Shown here piece by piece: positions 26,479 through 34,460 of a stretch of 55,512 bases of DNA. The notes beneath the pieces were generated by a model. That model was not told the DNA's origin and ran no database searches. It was given only the letters and a program-made list of their open reading frames with translations. Within the stretch, counting starts at the first letter, position 1. Every line of letters begins with the position of its first letter. The stretch spans positions 1 through 55,512 of the forward strand of contig JAGLDY010000068.1 in the NCBI GenBank assembly GCA_023145375.1, in the 5' to 3' direction. Source of the stretch: Candidatus Sabulitectum sp. (GTDB lineage Bacteria > Fermentibacterota > Fermentibacteria > Fermentibacterales > JCC-6). A program made the position numbers and the translations under genes.

Positions 26479-26676
26479 CTACCCGGGTAATATTTCCTTC
26501 ACCCTCCCCACGACACCTGATTCAAGTATCACCTTGATCCCGTGGGGATGGGTAGATGATTTAGTAAGGACCTTTGCGATCACACCCTCTGTAAGCTCTC
26601 CCGTTCTCTGATGGCGCTTCTGTACCACTTGCACAGTCATTCCTGTCTTGAGCTCTGATCGCTTTGTACCAGCCAT
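26479..26676 (-). CDS. ywbE: YwbE family protein (DUF2196)
   Basis: 65 residues: RSELKTGMTVQVVQKRHQRT, TEGVIAKVLTKSSTHPHGIK, VGRVKEILPG. This matches the short, highly conserved YwbE family of unknown role. The ATG shares one base with the tpx stop (TGATG), so the two are coupled. Confidence 0.88.
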   Translation of the reverse strand: MAGTKRSELKTGMTVQVVQKRHQRTGELTEGVIAKVLTKSSTHPHGIKVILESGVVGRVKEILPG

Positions 26677-27185
26677 CAGCCAAGCTCTTTAAGAACTTCC
26701 AGTGCAGCCTCATAGTCAGGCTCCTGGGTTATCTCCGGTACTTGTTCGGTGTAAACAACAAGGTTGGAACTGTCCAGAATGACAACTGCCCTGGAAAGGA
26801 GGCCTGCAAGGGGCCCTGTGGTGATGGTTACCCCGTAGTCACTGCCGAACTCAGGGGAACGGAAGACAGAGAGAGATACAACATCCTTAAGGCCTTCATT
26901 CTCACAGAACCTGGAGTGCGCGAATGGAAGGTCTGCGGATATGCACAGCACAACCGTGTTCTCCAACCTGCCTGCATCCTGATTGAACCTTCGAACCGAT
27001 GCGGCACAAACACCTGTATCAAGACTGGGGAATATGTTGAGTACCTTGTGTTTTGGGGGATAATCACTTAATTCCTTCATTGACAGATCAGAAGCTGTGA
27101 GATTGAAAGCTGGGGCCTTCATCCCCTCTTCAGGAAGGGCTCCCACTGTTTCTATCTGATCTCCCTGGAGCGTTATTACGGCCAT
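26676..27185 (-). CDS. tpx: Thiol peroxidase (atypical 2-Cys peroxiredoxin)
   Basis: 169 residues. Reduces hydroperoxides with electrons from thioredoxin. Peroxidatic Cys60 sits in [12 protein letters not shown] and resolving Cys94 in RFCENEGL, the classic Tpx pairing; [12 protein letters not shown] is diagnostic. No signal peptide, so cytoplasmic. Only 32 bases from the zinc-ribbon gene upstream and overlapping ywbE downstream. Confidence 0.95.
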   Translation of the reverse strand: MAVITLQGDQIETVGALPEEGMKAPAFNLTASDLSMKELSDYPPKHKVLNIFPSLDTGVCAASVRRFNQDAGRLENTVVLCISADLPFAHSRFCENEGLKDVVSLSVFRSPEFGSDYGVTITTGPLAGLLSRAVVILDSSNLVVYTEQVPEITQEPDYEAALEVLKELG

Positions 27186-27217
27186 GTCTTTTCCTCTCAG
27201 TAAATTGAGATATCAAG

Positions 27218-28300
27218 TTAAACCACAGTGTCATCAACAGTTATCCCAAAAAGTTGCATATCGTCACTGATCACAAAATCGTGTATGGATCTGTTCAGGG
27301 TGATCCTTTCAAGCAGTTCACCACTGGGATCAAAAAGAAGCAGGTCGCCAAAATCGCTTACCCAGAGCCTGCCCATGGGATCAACTGCCATTCCCGAAGG
27401 CATTGTTAACATATCATTATTACCGAATCTGTCCAGAAATCGCCCTTCTGAACTGTAGATGAGAACAGCGTCGTTAAAACTGCCAAAGACATAGAACTCA
27501 CCGAGATTTCCTGCAGCAACCAGTGTATTCAGTTCAGGATCCCCTGTCTGTCCGCTGATGGCTTCTTCCAGGAGCAGGTCCATATTGCCCTGACTGTCAA
27601 AGCGAATGATGTCATCTCTGTTGCAGTACCAGGATGCAAGAACGGTGCCATCAAAGGCCACATCAACAGCACTGAAACCCCATCCGTCGGGGTGCTGAAG
27701 AGAATCAGGCAACTCACCGGAAAATGCATCATGAGCGTACAGCATGCCGTTGTAAACCATATACAGGGTATCGCTCCCAGAGCATGACATAGCACGAAGA
27801 TGAACATCCTCACCCTCTGAGATGAACCACTGGCGGGAATAATTCCCCCGATTATCAAAGAGCTGGATCCGACCGGTTTCCCGGTCTCCCACAAGCAGAT
27901 AACCGTCACTGTCAATGGCAATGCACTCAGGGTCCTGAAAGTAACCAGAACCTGTTCCAGTTGCTCCAAACTCCATGACAATAGTTTCTTCCAATGCCAG
28001 CTTATCGGGAAGAGAGAGATTTGAAGCAATCTCTACAACTGCAGGGGCGGTCTTACCCACCATCATGTAGACAAACACACCTATTCCACCTGCCAGAAGA
28101 ACAGAGACGACAATAAGGGTCAATACTACCCTGCCAAAGGACCTTCCCTGAACGGAAGAAGGCTTTGATACTTCAGGAGAGCCTGCAAGATAAGCAGGGA
28201 CCATTACAAAACTGCCGCAGTATTTGCATTCCACTGAGACGACGCCTCTACGGACTTTAACTGAAGCACCGCACGACGGACAATCCAGTTGAACGGCCAT
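27218..28300 (-). CDS. Membrane protein with zinc ribbon and NHL-type beta-propeller
   Basis: About 360 residues from the ATG at 28300, which follows GGAGG; upstream in-frame codons lie before the promoter. Residues 5-35 form a zinc ribbon (CPSCGASV ... CKYCGSFV). A membrane helix at about 58-80 follows, then a propeller-like region with repeated phrases: FQDPECIAIDSDGYLLVGDR, DVAFDGTVLASW, PSGMAVDPMGRLWVSD. NHL/SMP-30-like propellers bind proteins, RNA or small ligands. The topology would put the ribbon inside and the propeller outside. Function unknown; a sensor of envelope state is speculation. Confidence 0.65.
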   Translation of the reverse strand: MAVQLDCPSCGASVKVRRGVVSVECKYCGSFVMVPAYLAGSPEVSKPSSVQGRSFGRVVLTLIVVSVLLAGGIGVFVYMMVGKTAPAVVEIASNLSLPDKLALEETIVMEFGATGTGSGYFQDPECIAIDSDGYLLVGDRETGRIQLFDNRGNYSRQWFISEGEDVHLRAMSCSGSDTLYMVYNGMLYAHDAFSGELPDSLQHPDGWGFSAVDVAFDGTVLASWYCNRDDIIRFDSQGNMDLLLEEAISGQTGDPELNTLVAAGNLGEFYVFGSFNDAVLIYSSEGRFLDRFGNNDMLTMPSGMAVDPMGRLWVSDFGDLLLFDPSGELLERITLNRSIHDFVISDDMQLFGITVDDTVV

Positions 28301-28322
28301 AAGACCTCCATTGTTATGGAAT

Positions 28323-28352
28323 AGTATACTGTGTAAGAAAGATGCCAACCAA
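28323..28352 (-). promoter_or_regulatory. Promoter of the zinc-ribbon/tpx/ywbE/adk cluster
   Basis: Minus strand TTGGTT (28352-28347), 18-base spacer, TATACT (28328-28323); leader of about 16 bases with GGAGG. A direct repeat touches the -35 box. Confidence 0.5.
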
Positions 28353-28370
28353 TCTGTTACAATCTGTTAC
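28351..28370. repeat. Tandem direct repeat AATCTGTTAC x2 between divergent genes
   Basis: Two perfect copies of a 10-bp unit, one helical turn apart. The repeat overlaps the -35 box of the minus-strand promoter and lies over a possible plus-strand promoter (GTTACA, 16 bases, TAATAC at 28378-28383). Such phased repeats are typical of regulator binding sites; the regulator is unknown. Confidence 0.5.
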
Positions 28371-28447
28371 CCCGGGATAATACTCCCTCCTTCCCGGCTA
28401 TGCATTGTGTGACTGCCGGAATGGGCCGGTTAACCAAGGAGGCTGAA

Positions 28448-29323
28448 ATGAGAAAAGTTATCATGGCTGTGGCAGCACTGGCTCTTGTGGCTGGCTGTGT
28501 GGAATCACCTGAAATGACAGATGCGGAGTGGATCAATGAACTTGTGGCAAATTCTGATCACTGCAGGGCATCCGATCTAGATGGTACAGGTAACCCTGCC
28601 AGCGGCTGTAAAAGCGGAGAAGATATTCCCCTTCCAGAACACTGGTTTCGCCAGCTTACCACAGAATCCTCCCCGGAATTAATTCTGGAGAATGACCCTG
28701 TCGCTGGAGTCTGTACCGTTACGGTTATCAACCAGCTCGAGGCTGAGCTGATCATTGATACCGTCTGGGATGGTGTATTTGACCCTGGTTCAAAGGTGAT
28801 TAACGACACCAGATATGTGCGACTTATAGTGGAAAGAGATGAGAATGAGATGTCCCACGGTGGCTGGCATATAGTATCCGTAACTCCTGCAGAGCACATG
28901 CTCACATACGGAGAACAGGAGGTATTCATATCCTCAATGACGATATACAAGGAGGATCAACTGATCTGGGCATGCACCGACCCCGGTGAATTCTACAGGG
29001 TAGATTCCCAGCTACCCAGGCTGTTTGAAGGTGATCTCGTAAGAATGGAAGCAACAATTGATCATTTGAACCCCATGTACGATCCACCGTTTTTTGTGAT
29101 CGCTCATGGCCCTCTTTCAGACCACAGCAGGCATCTCATGTATGACAATGGCCTTTACGGTGACAAAACCGCTGATGACGGCATTTTCACTTACGAATGG
29201 TACGTGGAGTACACAGGAAGATGGCAGAGAATAGCCGTGGATGTCATTGACGGTGATACATTTGCTGATCAGATCGAAGAAAACTACGACTCCGGAGCCT
29301 GGGGTATTCGATTCCTCAATTAA
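28448..29323 (+). CDS. Exported lipoprotein of unknown function
   Basis: About 291 residues from the ATG at 28448 (eight bases after AAGGAGG). Type II signal peptide MRKVIMAVAALALVAGC. The mature protein has two regions of beta-strand pattern; the second holds DNGLYGDKTADDGIFTYEW, the D-G-x-x-G-D-x-x-A-x-D-G-x-Y motif found in many secreted beta-sandwich proteins, probably calcium binding. Five cysteines after the lipobox are few and unpaired in pattern. Not assignable to a named family. Confidence 0.7.
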   Translation: MRKVIMAVAALALVAGCVESPEMTDAEWINELVANSDHCRASDLDGTGNPASGCKSGEDIPLPEHWFRQLTTESSPELILENDPVAGVCTVTVINQLEAELIIDTVWDGVFDPGSKVINDTRYVRLIVERDENEMSHGGWHIVSVTPAEHMLTYGEQEVFISSMTIYKEDQLIWACTDPGEFYRVDSQLPRLFEGDLVRMEATIDHLNPMYDPPFFVIAHGPLSDHSRHLMYDNGLYGDKTADDGIFTYEWYVEYTGRWQRIAVDVIDGDTFADQIEENYDSGAWGIRFLN

Positions 29324-29346
29324 GATTCGTCTTCCCCCTCCCGCAG

Positions 29347-29377
29347 GACAGCCGGCAGAACCCCGCTGCCGGCTGTC
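29347..29377 (+). terminator. GC-rich hairpin after the lipoprotein gene
   Basis: Perfect 12-bp stem GACAGCCGGCAG / CTGCCGGCTGTC, 7-base loop, 24 bases after the stop. It is followed by a pyrimidine-rich TCCTCTTCC rather than a T run, so it is either a weak terminator or an mRNA 3'-end stabiliser. Confidence 0.6.
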
Positions 29378-29399
29378 TCCTCTTCCGGCTCCGGGAGTC

Positions 29400-29427
29400 T
29401 TGCCAAACCCTGTGAATTTGCCATATT
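29400..29427 (+). promoter_or_regulatory. Possible promoter of the zinc-ribbon membrane peptidase gene
   Basis: TTGCCA (29400-29405), 16-base spacer, CATATT (29422-29427); leader about 26 bases with GAAGGAG before the ATG at 29460. The -10 match is modest. Confidence 0.35.
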
Positions 29428-29459
29428 TGCAAAGGTCATTTTCATGAAGGAGCCGATAC

Positions 29460-30182
29460 ATGAACTGCCCCAAGTGTAACCTTGAACAGAGTGACAGGAA
29501 CCTTGAGTGCGCCCGGTGCGGACTGATCTTCAGCAAGTACATCCCCAGAGAGCACCGCAAGGCTCCAGAGGCTGAAAAGAGATCACTGGCAAGCAGAGTG
29601 GTTGATTATCTGTTGTTCACAAAGGATGAAGTATCCACTGTCTATTTTGGTGGGAGAGCGATACTTTTTGTCTTTCTCCTGATCTGGTCCATGAAGTTCC
29701 TGCACTACTCCATTGAGAGCAACTATGTTGGAAGATCATTTATGCATCTTGTGAACCTGCCCTTCCATGAAGCGGGACATGTGGTGTTCCTGTGGGCAGG
29801 CAGTGTAATGCACTCACTGGGCGGAACACTTGGACAGATAATAATGCCACTTGTCTGTCTTCTGGTTTTCCTGATAAAGAGCCGTGACACCTTTGGTGCG
29901 TCAGTAGCCCTCTGGTGGACCGGTGAAAGCATTCTGGACATAGCTCCTTACATAAATGATGCAAGGTCTCTTTCCCTGCAGCTCCTTGGAGGAAACACTG
30001 GAGCCACCGCTCCTTACGGGTTTCACGACTGGAACTTCATACTAACAGAACTGGGTCTGCTGAGGCATGACCACCTGATCGCAGACATAGCCGGGGGTAC
30101 TGGAAAGTGCTTGATAGTTCTTTCCCTGATCTGGTCTTTGATCCTTCTTACAAGACAGTACAAAGAGATAAAAAAGGGATAA
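29460..30182 (+). CDS. Membrane protein with zinc ribbon and HEAGH site (putative metallopeptidase)
   Basis: 240 residues. N-terminal zinc ribbon (Cys3, Cys6, Cys17, Cys20: CPKC and CARC). Five or six hydrophobic segments follow from about residue 66. HEAGH lies at 103-107 at the start of a membrane segment (NLPFHEAGHVVFLWAG), a placement like that of M50 site-2 proteases. Conserved-looking LWWTGESILDIAPYINDAR and GFHDWNFIL may give the third metal ligand. No NPDG motif of M50 enzymes is visible, so it is a separate, unnamed family. Substrate unknown; the HExxH-type site does not by itself prove proteolysis. Confidence 0.6.
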   Translation: MNCPKCNLEQSDRNLECARCGLIFSKYIPREHRKAPEAEKRSLASRVVDYLLFTKDEVSTVYFGGRAILFVFLLIWSMKFLHYSIESNYVGRSFMHLVNLPFHEAGHVVFLWAGSVMHSLGGTLGQIIMPLVCLLVFLIKSRDTFGASVALWWTGESILDIAPYINDARSLSLQLLGGNTGATAPYGFHDWNFILTELGLLRHDHLIADIAGGTGKCLIVLSLIWSLILLTRQYKEIKKG

Positions 30183-30261
30183 GACATCTGTTTACAGGCA
30201 ATGATACCTGAACTCAGAGGTTTTCCGGTTATCATTCTCAATTTACCCTGCTGAATAGCTA

Positions 30262-30291
30262 TTGACAGAGCAGAGAGGTTTTGTTTAGCAT
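30262..30291 (+). promoter_or_regulatory. Promoter of the STAS-like gene
   Basis: Perfect TTGACA (30262-30267), 18-base spacer, TAGCAT (30286-30291); leader about 20 bases with AGGAG before the ATG at 30318. Confidence 0.55.
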
Positions 30292-30317
30292 ATTGGAGTA
30301 CAGACAGGAGTCAGATC

Positions 30318-30695
30318 ATGGCCTTCACCGTGAAATATGACGAAGAGAGAGATTGTGTTTGTGTTTCCGTTAAGGGAGCTTTCAACCTTGTTGCTATGAG
30401 GAGTCTTTCCACAGAGGTTGGAACACATCTTGAAGAGAACCAGTGTAACTGTATCCTTAACGATATGCGTAACGCAAGCCTGATTGATACAATTACCAAC
30501 ACCTGGTTCATGCCGGGAATGGCACTCCGATCAGGTATTCATCGCAGAATAAAAAGAGCTCTTGTTGTAAGTGATATCTCGCAGGAATTCCTCTTCCTTG
30601 AAACTGTTTTCCTCAACAGTGGCAATATTGTAAAATTGTTCCTTGATATTGATGATGCAAGAAATTGGCTGTTCATTGACAGAATAGAACAGTAA
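30318..30695 (+). CDS. Small SpoIIAA/STAS-like protein
   Basis: 125 residues, no signal or membrane segment. Alternating strands and helices (FTVKYDEERDCVCVSVKGAF, CILNDMRNASLI, KRALVVSDIS) resemble the SpoIIAA-like/STAS fold used in anti-anti-sigma factors and lipid-binding domains. The serine or threonine normally phosphorylated in anti-anti-sigma factors is not clear, so a different role is likely. Monocistronic with its own promoter, convergent with the next gene. Confidence 0.5.
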   Translation: MAFTVKYDEERDCVCVSVKGAFNLVAMRSLSTEVGTHLEENQCNCILNDMRNASLIDTITNTWFMPGMALRSGIHRRIKRALVVSDISQEFLFLETVFLNSGNIVKLFLDIDDARNWLFIDRIEQ

Positions 30696-30729
30696 AAGCA
30701 ACCGGGTACTGAAACTCCCTTTTACATTA

Positions 30730-31053
30730 TCACCGGGAACTGCCAAGACGCCAGGCATCGATAATACTGAGTGCCCAGCAGAGGATCATTGGCAGAAGAA
30801 TGTATTTTTTTGCTGTGGCAAGAGATGCAATGACAACAGTACCCATGAGGGATAGTGACATTTCACTCCCTTGAAGGGCCTGCTGTTCCAGGCCTGTCCA
30901 GGTTCCCCGGACAACGGTGAACATTGCAATTACTATCCCTGTGGTGGTGAGCAGAGCAAAGAAGACCCCGCGTTTCCTGTGATTCAAAACGATCTGCCCT
31001 GATCCTGGAAAGACCAGAGCAGACCAAAGTGCGCCACGAGTAGAGTCATTCAA
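30730..31053 (-). CDS. Small membrane protein (DUF5683/DUF6677-like)
   Basis: 107 residues with three hydrophobic segments and the opening ALVFPGSGQIVLNHRKRGVFF, typical of small proteins that occur beside GIN-domain and TM2-like genes. TTG start overlapping the preceding stop by 8 bases. End of the 19-gene operon. Function unknown. Confidence 0.6.
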   Translation of the reverse strand: MNDSTRGALWSALVFPGSGQIVLNHRKRGVFFALLTTTGIVIAMFTVVRGTWTGLEQQALQGSEMSLSLMGTVVIASLATAKKYILLPMILCWALSIIDAWRLGSSR

Positions 31054-31858
31054 CTATCTCAACCTTACCGGAGCCGGATATGTGCTTGCGTACTTCAGGC
31101 GGATTACCGTGACAAACAACCCTGCCTGCTCCGGATATTCTTACTGTTACCTCTTCTGTAGCATGCAGGACCGCACGGGCTGAGCCTGCAAGCTTCACCT
31201 TTACCTTTTCAGAGATAAGGTCTTTAGCTTCGATATTCCCAGCACCGGAGAATCTGACCTCTGCTCTTCTGCAATTTCCCCTGGCGGTAACCTTGCTGGC
31301 ACCACTTCCTCTGATCAACAACTCATCAGAATCAACCCCGGTGATGGTTGCCCTGGTGGCACCGTACATCCTGATCTTTTTCAGATCAGCCATTGCTATC
31401 TGTATTCCTATCCCAAGGGTAGATGATATGGAACGGGCAAAAGAGATGGAAAGCTCTCCATCTTTAACGGTGGTCTGAACAGAATCAAGAAGATTATCAT
31501 CGGTTGTAACTGTGAGTGATTGAGGTTCTCCGCATACAATGTCTATCTTGACAGCCCCGGATACTTTAACTGCATGAAAAGTGTCCACATCCACTGTTCT
31601 GCTCTCCTGCACTCCACTTCCTTTTTTTCTGTTACTGAAGAGAATGCCGAAGAAAGAGATGAACGGGACGGTGATCAGCAGAATTACCAGTACAATACCT
31701 GTGATAAGCAAAGCACCGGTAAGGGCCACCCCCACAACAGGAAGTATGATCGCCATGGCCAGAGCTACCACTGCAACAGCGAAGACAACTGCTCCAATAG
31801 CGACTATAGCCTGCAGTACCGGATTCTCTATTTCATGGTTGAAGAAAAAGAGAGTCAT
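31046..31858 (-). CDS. GIN-domain (DUF2807) membrane protein
   Basis: 270 residues. Two hydrophobic stretches at about 15-75 are followed by a beta-helix-like domain: VKVSGAVKIDIVCGEPQSLT, DGELSISF, and short repeats SGASKV, SGAGNI, AGSARA, SGAGRV, SGSGKV. This is the putative auto-transporter adhesin head GIN domain, common in Bacteroidota and relatives. The G-S-G-x repeat makes a right-handed beta-helix. Adhesion is only a family label. The start codon shares one base with the preceding stop. Confidence 0.82.
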   Translation of the reverse strand: MTLFFFNHEIENPVLQAIVAIGAVVFAVAVVALAMAIILPVVGVALTGALLITGIVLVILLITVPFISFFGILFSNRKKGSGVQESRTVDVDTFHAVKVSGAVKIDIVCGEPQSLTVTTDDNLLDSVQTTVKDGELSISFARSISSTLGIGIQIAMADLKKIRMYGATRATITGVDSDELLIRGSGASKVTARGNCRRAEVRFSGAGNIEAKDLISEKVKVKLAGSARAVLHATEEVTVRISGAGRVVCHGNPPEVRKHISGSGKVEIVE

Positions 31859-32442
31859 TATCTTCTTCCGGTTGAACCACCAGTTGAACCGCCTGTTGAA
31901 CCACCAGTTGATCCTCCGGTTTCTCCACCGGTTGTTCCTGTTCGTCCGGTACCACCCGAGGAGGAACCGGATCTGCCGGAATCACCACTGTTGGATCCAA
32001 GATTGTTCACAGTGCTTCTCAAAGATGCGATCTCGCCTTCCAGGTCGTTGATCTCGCTTTTCAGACTGTCAATTGAAAGACCCTGAGTCTCTACAAGGTC
32101 AGAGATCTCCACCATCAAAGAATCGTTGAGTACTGTAAGCTCGTTTATGATGGAATCAGTTCTGGTTGAAACGCTCAGCAGTTCCTCATCAAATGTATCC
32201 ATCAACCCGTCAATATCAAATTCAGGCATATCAGGCAGTTCAATGGTTCCTGAAGCTATCTGCTCCTGAATAGCATCAAGTCTCTCGCTGAGCTGTTCGT
32301 TGTCGTCCATGACATCCTGTATCTCACCGGCAATATCATCCACCTGCCCCTGCACTTCCGCAGCTACTTCACCTGCACCGGGCATCTCGCAGGCGCCGAA
32401 CATCAGTACAAATCCAATACCCAGCAGAATAGTTCTTTTCAT
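31858..32442 (-). CDS. Coiled-coil lipoprotein with Gly-Ser-Thr tail
   Basis: 194 residues. Type II signal peptide (MKRTILLGIGFVLMFGAC). A long heptad-rich coiled coil (about 25-140: AAEVQGQVDDIAGEIQDVMD, LKSEINDLEGEIASLRSTVN) leads to a disordered tail with GGST repeats. It resembles Lpp/OmpA-linker-type spacer proteins in layout but has no recognised peptidoglycan motif. Neighbours are AMMECR1 and the GIN-domain protein. Function unknown. Confidence 0.65.
   Translation of the reverse strand: MKRTILLGIGFVLMFGACEMPGAGEVAAEVQGQVDDIAGEIQDVMDDNEQLSERLDAIQEQIASGTIELPDMPEFDIDGLMDTFDEELLSVSTRTDSIINELTVLNDSLMVEISDLVETQGLSIDSLKSEINDLEGEIASLRSTVNNLGSNSGDSGRSGSSSGGTGRTGTTGGETGGSTGGSTGGSTGGSTGRR
31870..31917 (-). 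repeat. Four 12-bp repeats coding GGST in the coiled-coil lipoprotein
   Basis: Four in-frame 12-bp units, each coding Gly-Gly-Ser-Thr, differing at one to three positions. Slippage could change the tail length without shifting the frame. Confidence 0.8.
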
Positions 32443-33002
32443 CAGAAATCCTCATTTCCAGTTGGAATGTGCTCCTCACCAAATACTTCAGCAGTATAGG
32501 CAAGTATTTCAGTTTCTTTGTCCAGGTAAGCTTCAGGATGAAGCCCTGCCTTGATGCAGGTATGGGATAGAAATGTATCTCTGTCCCATCCTTCCTCTAC
32601 AGCAACCTGAGGCAGAAGGGTGCCCGCCCTGGGACCTCTTCTTATGTATAGCCCGTGTGTTCCAGGAAGAACATCATGAGCATTGATTCTTTCCATGGGT
32701 GAGAGAACAGATATCTCTATGGTCAGATCCTGTACCTCCCCAGCAGTAACAGGAGGAAATCTGGGGTCAGACACCGCAGCCTCCCTTGCCATTGCTCTTA
32801 CGGTGGCGCCCAGGGAACCTGTACCTGCAAAATTCCCTATACAACCTCTAAGTCTCCCCCGGGTCTTCAGCGTTACGAAGGCTCCACCCTGCCTGTGGCA
32901 GATATCTTCATCAGGCAGTTCAGGGAGGGCTTTGCCTTCTGAGGCAGCCTTCACGGATCTTCTCGCAATATCAAGCAATACTGTTTTATCAATTTCTGTC
33001 AT
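32442..33002 (-). CDS. amrA: AMMECR1 domain protein (AmmeMemoRadiSam system protein A)
   Basis: 186 residues with the AMMECR1 signature RGRLRGCIGNFAGTGSLGAT and MAREAAVSDPRFPPVT, plus EISVLSPMERI. The domain is universal from archaea to humans and is genetically tied to Memo-like proteins and a radical SAM enzyme; its biochemical role is unsettled. ATG overlaps the memo stop by 4 bases. The radical SAM partner is not adjacent. Confidence 0.9.
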   Translation of the reverse strand: MTEIDKTVLLDIARRSVKAASEGKALPELPDEDICHRQGGAFVTLKTRGRLRGCIGNFAGTGSLGATVRAMAREAAVSDPRFPPVTAGEVQDLTIEISVLSPMERINAHDVLPGTHGLYIRRGPRAGTLLPQVAVEEGWDRDTFLSHTCIKAGLHPEAYLDKETEILAYTAEVFGEEHIPTGNEDF

Positions 33003-33772
33003 TTCATCACCATCCCTGAAAAGTAACCCACAACCTCATCAGTACCTGCTCCTCCGTCGGCTGATGTTGAGTAATGAAGTTCAACCGCTTTCCTTGCATT
33101 CCTGAGTTCTGCAATATACAGGAGTGTTCGGATGGCTGCCCTCCCGCATGCTTCAAGATCGTCTGTGATCTCCGCTGGATAAAGGGAAAGGAAAGCGTCC
33201 ATCACCTGCCTGTCCAGCTTCTCTGCGGCTGCCAGGGGATGGAAATGAGAAAGATCGCTGGACGCAACAATGAAAGCATCAGGAGCATGTTTCTGTATGA
33301 GCTCTGCAGTTCTGCGGCAATCCGGTCTCATGCCCAGGATAACAGGTACAATTTCCGCATCCGGCCATCTTACCTGAATGAACGGGATCATAACTTCCAG
33401 ACTGTGCTCACTGAAAACAGTGGAGCCAATGCTGCGGGCCAGTTCTCCGGTCACTTTTCTGTTCACCGGACAGGACCCGAGTGGTGTCTCAACACCATCG
33501 ATATCAAAGACTGTTTCACCTGTGAGAGGAAATCGGTGACTGGGAGCAATGACAACAACGGTGGTAACAAGGTCAGGCGCACTTGCGAAACCATGACCGG
33601 CGGTCTTTCCCGAGTAGACATATCCTGCATGGGGAACAACCATTCCCACAGCATCTTCAAGAGGTTCACATCCGTTGTCAAGCAACTGTAGAACCATGCT
33701 CTCAAGTTCCACGGGATCCGCAGGGTAAAAAGACCCTGCAAACACGGGTATCAGTGTATCCATACTAGCCAA
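32999..33772 (-). CDS. amrB: Memo-like protein (AmmeMemoRadiSam system protein B)
   Basis: 257 residues with the Memo fold motifs VPHAGYVYSGKTAGHGF, IAPSHRFPLTG, and VASSDLSHFHPLAAAE; the conserved His and Cys-region residues recall ring-cleaving dioxygenases (LigB). The TTG at 33772 follows GGAGG by six bases and overlaps the dapB end; an ATG at 33763 is too far from it. Forms a pair with amrA. Confidence 0.88.
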   Translation of the reverse strand: MASMDTLIPVFAGSFYPADPVELESMVLQLLDNGCEPLEDAVGMVVPHAGYVYSGKTAGHGFASAPDLVTTVVVIAPSHRFPLTGETVFDIDGVETPLGSCPVNRKVTGELARSIGSTVFSEHSLEVMIPFIQVRWPDAEIVPVILGMRPDCRRTAELIQKHAPDAFIVASSDLSHFHPLAAAEKLDRQVMDAFLSLYPAEITDDLEACGRAAIRTLLYIAELRNARKAVELHYSTSADGGAGTDEVVGYFSGMVMK

Positions 33773-34460
33773 GCATGTCCTCCATGCTGTACATACCCGC
33801 AGGCTTTCCCATGATGAACTCTGCCGCTCTCACAGCGCCCAGGGCAAAAACCCTTCTCTCTGTTGCCAGATGGCTTATGGTCAATCTCTCACCCTCACCG
33901 AGAAAGTAAAGATGGTGCTCACCTGCAATGTCCCCGCCTCTCACGGAATGGACCCCAACGGTCCCCGGCGCTCTCTCTCCGGTGTTCTTTTGCCGCCCGA
34001 ACACCCTATCTCCATCCCAGTTATTCAACAGGGAGAGAGCCGTACCACTTGGGTTGTCTTTCTTACTTCTGTGGTGAAACTCAATAAGTTCCCTGTCGAA
34101 AGAGTCACCCAGCATTTGAGAAGCCGTATCCATGAGCTTTCCAAGGACATAAATTCCCACACTCATGTTTGACGAGTAGAAAACCGGATGGTTGGCAGCC
34201 CACCTGGTGCGCAATCGAGTTTCTGCTTCACCAAGACCTGTAGTTCCTGAGACCAGTGCAACATCTGTTCCTGCTATCAACCTGTCCAGATCGTTCCAGG
34301 CTGAAGGAAGAGAAAAATCAAAAACCACCTGGACAGATGGGTCCAATTTGAGAGTATCTCCCGTGTCGAAGGTCTGGATCAGATCAAATCTGTCCTTGAT
34401 CTCTTCATAAATGAGTTTCCCCATTCTGCCCTGTGCTCCGAAGATAGCAGCTCCGGTCAT
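33765..34460 (-). CDS. dapB: 4-hydroxy-tetrahydrodipicolinate reductase
   Basis: 231 residues. NAD(P)H-dependent step after DapA in lysine/DAP synthesis. Seen: nucleotide site GAQGRMGKLI, SGTTGL, SSNMSVGIYVL, and the active-site motif EFHHRSKKDNPSGTAL. The last part (FIMGKPAGMYSMEDML) is canonical. Coupled to dapA by a 4-base overlap. Feeds peptidoglycan cross-linking. Confidence 0.95.
   Translation of the reverse strand: MTGAAIFGAQGRMGKLIYEEIKDRFDLIQTFDTGDTLKLDPSVQVVFDFSLPSAWNDLDRLIAGTDVALVSGTTGLGEAETRLRTRWAANHPVFYSSNMSVGIYVLGKLMDTASQMLGDSFDRELIEFHHRSKKDNPSGTALSLLNNWDGDRVFGRQKNTGERAPGTVGVHSVRGGDIAGEHHLYFLGEGERLTISHLATERRVFALGAVRAAEFIMGKPAGMYSMEDMLG

Noticed and set aside
26460..26490. Palindrome TACCCGGGTA followed by CTTTTT at the ywbE stop as a terminator
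   Set aside because: A 10-bp palindrome without a loop cannot form a usable hairpin, and adk follows in the same direction.
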